Source: a virus. Taken from it: 25,061 nt of DNA. Below, in pieces: positions 24,061 through 25,061 of this stretch (position 1 is the first letter of the stretch; each line of letters begins with the position of its first letter). The notes under the pieces are model-generated. The model was not told the DNA's origin and searched no databases. It was given only the letters and a program-made list of their open reading frames with translations. Position numbers and translations under genes: made by a program. The stretch lies in the IMG/VR virus record IMGVR_UViG_3300025767_000119, positions 1 through 25,061 of that record; one strand, written 5' to 3'.

Positions 24061-24071
24061 CTATTTATAAT
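24061..24071 (+). promoter_or_regulatory. Candidate late promoter element (CTATTTATWAK), copy 6
   Basis: CTATTTATAAT begins 3 nt after the terminase stop and 26 nt before the ATG of the portal gene. It fits the six-site consensus. The portal is a late gene in every T4-like phage, which is the strongest functional anchor for the motif. Confidence 0.5.
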
Positions 24072-24086
24072 TAAACTATACCGTAA

Positions 24087-25061
24087 ATGGCGGACAAATC
24101 TCTATTTGGCAGATTACAGCGATTATTCGCTACAGACGTAGTAATCAGGAACGTTGGTGGTAACCAGCTTAAGATTGCTGACGTTAATCAGATTCAGACT
24201 ACTGGAAAGTATCAGACGAATTCCTTGATGGATAGATTCTCTCGTCTATACATCTATAACAATAAGAATATCTTTAATCCGAACCTTAACTATCAGACGT
24301 TAAGAATTCAATTATACTCGGATTACGAAGCGATGGACACAGATCCAATTATCTCTTCTACTCTAGATATTATTGCAGATGAAGCAACGTTGAAGAACGA
24401 TACCGGAGACATGTTAACGGTAAAGTCATCTGATGAGAATATTCAAAAGATCCTCAACAACCTATTTTACGACGTCCTCAACATTGAGTTTAACTTATGG
24501 TCATGGACTCGTCAAATGTGTAAGTACGGGGATTTCTTTTTGAAATTAGAAATCGCAGAAGACTTTGGAGTATACAATGCACTTCCATATACCGTGTACC
24601 ACATGGTACGTCATGAAGGACAGGATCCTGAAGAGCCTACCAAAGTACAATTCTCAATCGATCCAGATGGTTTAGCATCATCTGCAGATCCAAACTTCAT
24701 GCCTAAGTCTAACAAAAAAGTTATCCACTTAGACAACTATGAAGTTGCTCACTTCAGATTAATCTCTGATACTAACTACCTGCCATACGGTAGATCATTT
24801 ATCGAACCTGCTAGAAAGATCTTCAAGCAGTTGACGTTAATGGAAGATGCGATGTTAATTCACCGTATCATGAGAGCTCCTGAGAAGAGAGTCTTTTATG
24901 TAAACGTTGGTCAGATCCCTCCTACAGAGGTTGAGCAGTTTATGCAAAAGACTATCAACCAGATGAAGAAGACTCCTTATGTTGATCCACAAACCGGTCA
25001 ATATAACCTCAAGTTCAATATGCAGAACATGATGGAGGACTTCTACCTACCAGTAAGAGGT
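24087..25061 (+). CDS. 20: Portal protein, gp20-like (partial, runs off the window)
   Basis: The first 325 codons of a T4 gp20-type portal (T4 gp20 is about 524 aa); the frame is open to the window's last base. The start is the ATG in CCGTAAATGGCGG, giving MADKSLFGRLQRLF. Family features include YSDYEAMDTDPIISSTLDIIADE, NLWSWTRQMCKYGDFFLK, YEVAHFRLISDTNYLPYGRS and the conserved RIMRAPEKRVFYVNVGQIPP. The dodecameric portal sits at the unique head vertex, nucleates prohead assembly, and is the docking site for the terminase encoded just upstream. It follows a 29-nt gap with a candidate late promoter. Confidence 0.95.
   Translation, partial: MADKSLFGRLQRLFATDVVIRNVGGNQLKIADVNQIQTTGKYQTNSLMDRFSRLYIYNNKNIFNPNLNYQTLRIQLYSDYEAMDTDPIISSTLDIIADEATLKNDTGDMLTVKSSDENIQKILNNLFYDVLNIEFNLWSWTRQMCKYGDFFLKLEIAEDFGVYNALPYTVYHMVRHEGQDPEEPTKVQFSIDPDGLASSADPNFMPKSNKKVIHLDNYEVAHFRLISDTNYLPYGRSFIEPARKIFKQLTLMEDAMLIHRIMRAPEKRVFYVNVGQIPPTEVEQFMQKTINQMKKTPYVDPQTGQYNLKFNMQNMMEDFYLPVRG

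Noticed and set aside
1-25061. tRNA genes, CRISPR arrays, insertion sequences or attachment sites
   Set aside because: No cloverleaf, regular repeat-spacer pattern, transposase or long terminal inverted repeat was seen; the gaps are too short (at most 93 nt) to hold most of these.

Overview
This is a 25-kb piece of a T4-like (contractile-tailed, tevenvirus-type) bacteriophage genome. The phage is probably marine and most likely infects a member of the Bacteroidota. The phage assignment rests on a set of T4-type morphogenesis genes: gp25-like and gp6-like baseplate wedge proteins, a gp17-like large terminase and a gp20-like portal. The host inference is indirect. The DNA is AT-rich, every gene lies on the + strand in nearly gap-free order, and almost no start codon has a Shine-Dalgarno sequence (starts sit in AT-rich contexts such as aat-ATG). 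That pattern is typical of Bacteroidota and their phages. No rRNA, tRNA, CRISPR array, insertion sequence or convincing hairpin terminator was seen.

Layout. (1) Positions 26-11676 form a baseplate/tail module: a small helical protein, gp25, gp6, a DNRLRE-like structural protein, a coiled-coil protein, two very large structural proteins, and three tail proteins, two of which share a C-terminal module. (2) Positions 11676-12628 hold a GIY-YIG nuclease-like protein and a minimal protein-kinase-like protein that stops at its metal-binding Asp. (3) Positions 12683-14391 hold a T4 gp61-type primase and a RecB/Cas4-like PD-(D/E)XK nuclease. They follow a 54-nt gap containing a hairpin and a TATAAT box. 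(4) Positions 14388-18386 are an overlapping enzyme cassette: a zeta-toxin-like P-loop kinase, a nucleotidyltransferase fused to two HExxH metallopeptidase-like domains, a HAD phosphatase and a zinc-ribbon protein. (5) Positions 18424-21802 hold small helical or basic proteins, a 331-aa helical protein, an acidic-tailed protein and a second PD-(D/E)XK-like protein. (6) Positions 21808-22483 hold two overlapping membrane/coiled-coil genes that look like a spanin pair. (7) Positions 22480-25061 hold the large terminase and the start of the portal gene, which runs off the window.

Two patterns cut across the modules. First, an 11-nt motif, CTATTTATWAK, was found by eye at six places. All are on the + strand, 12-36 nt upstream of a start codon, and five are in the rare intergenic gaps. 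It is a strong candidate for this phage's late promoter element. Second, many proteins of regions 4 and 5 begin with a short amphipathic helix containing (L/I)xE. It resembles the T4 capsid-targeting peptide and its prohead-protease site. Together these suggest, as inference, that the kinase/nucleotidyltransferase/peptidase/phosphatase/nuclease set is made late, loaded into the head and injected with the DNA. This is the best candidate in the window for an undescribed system.
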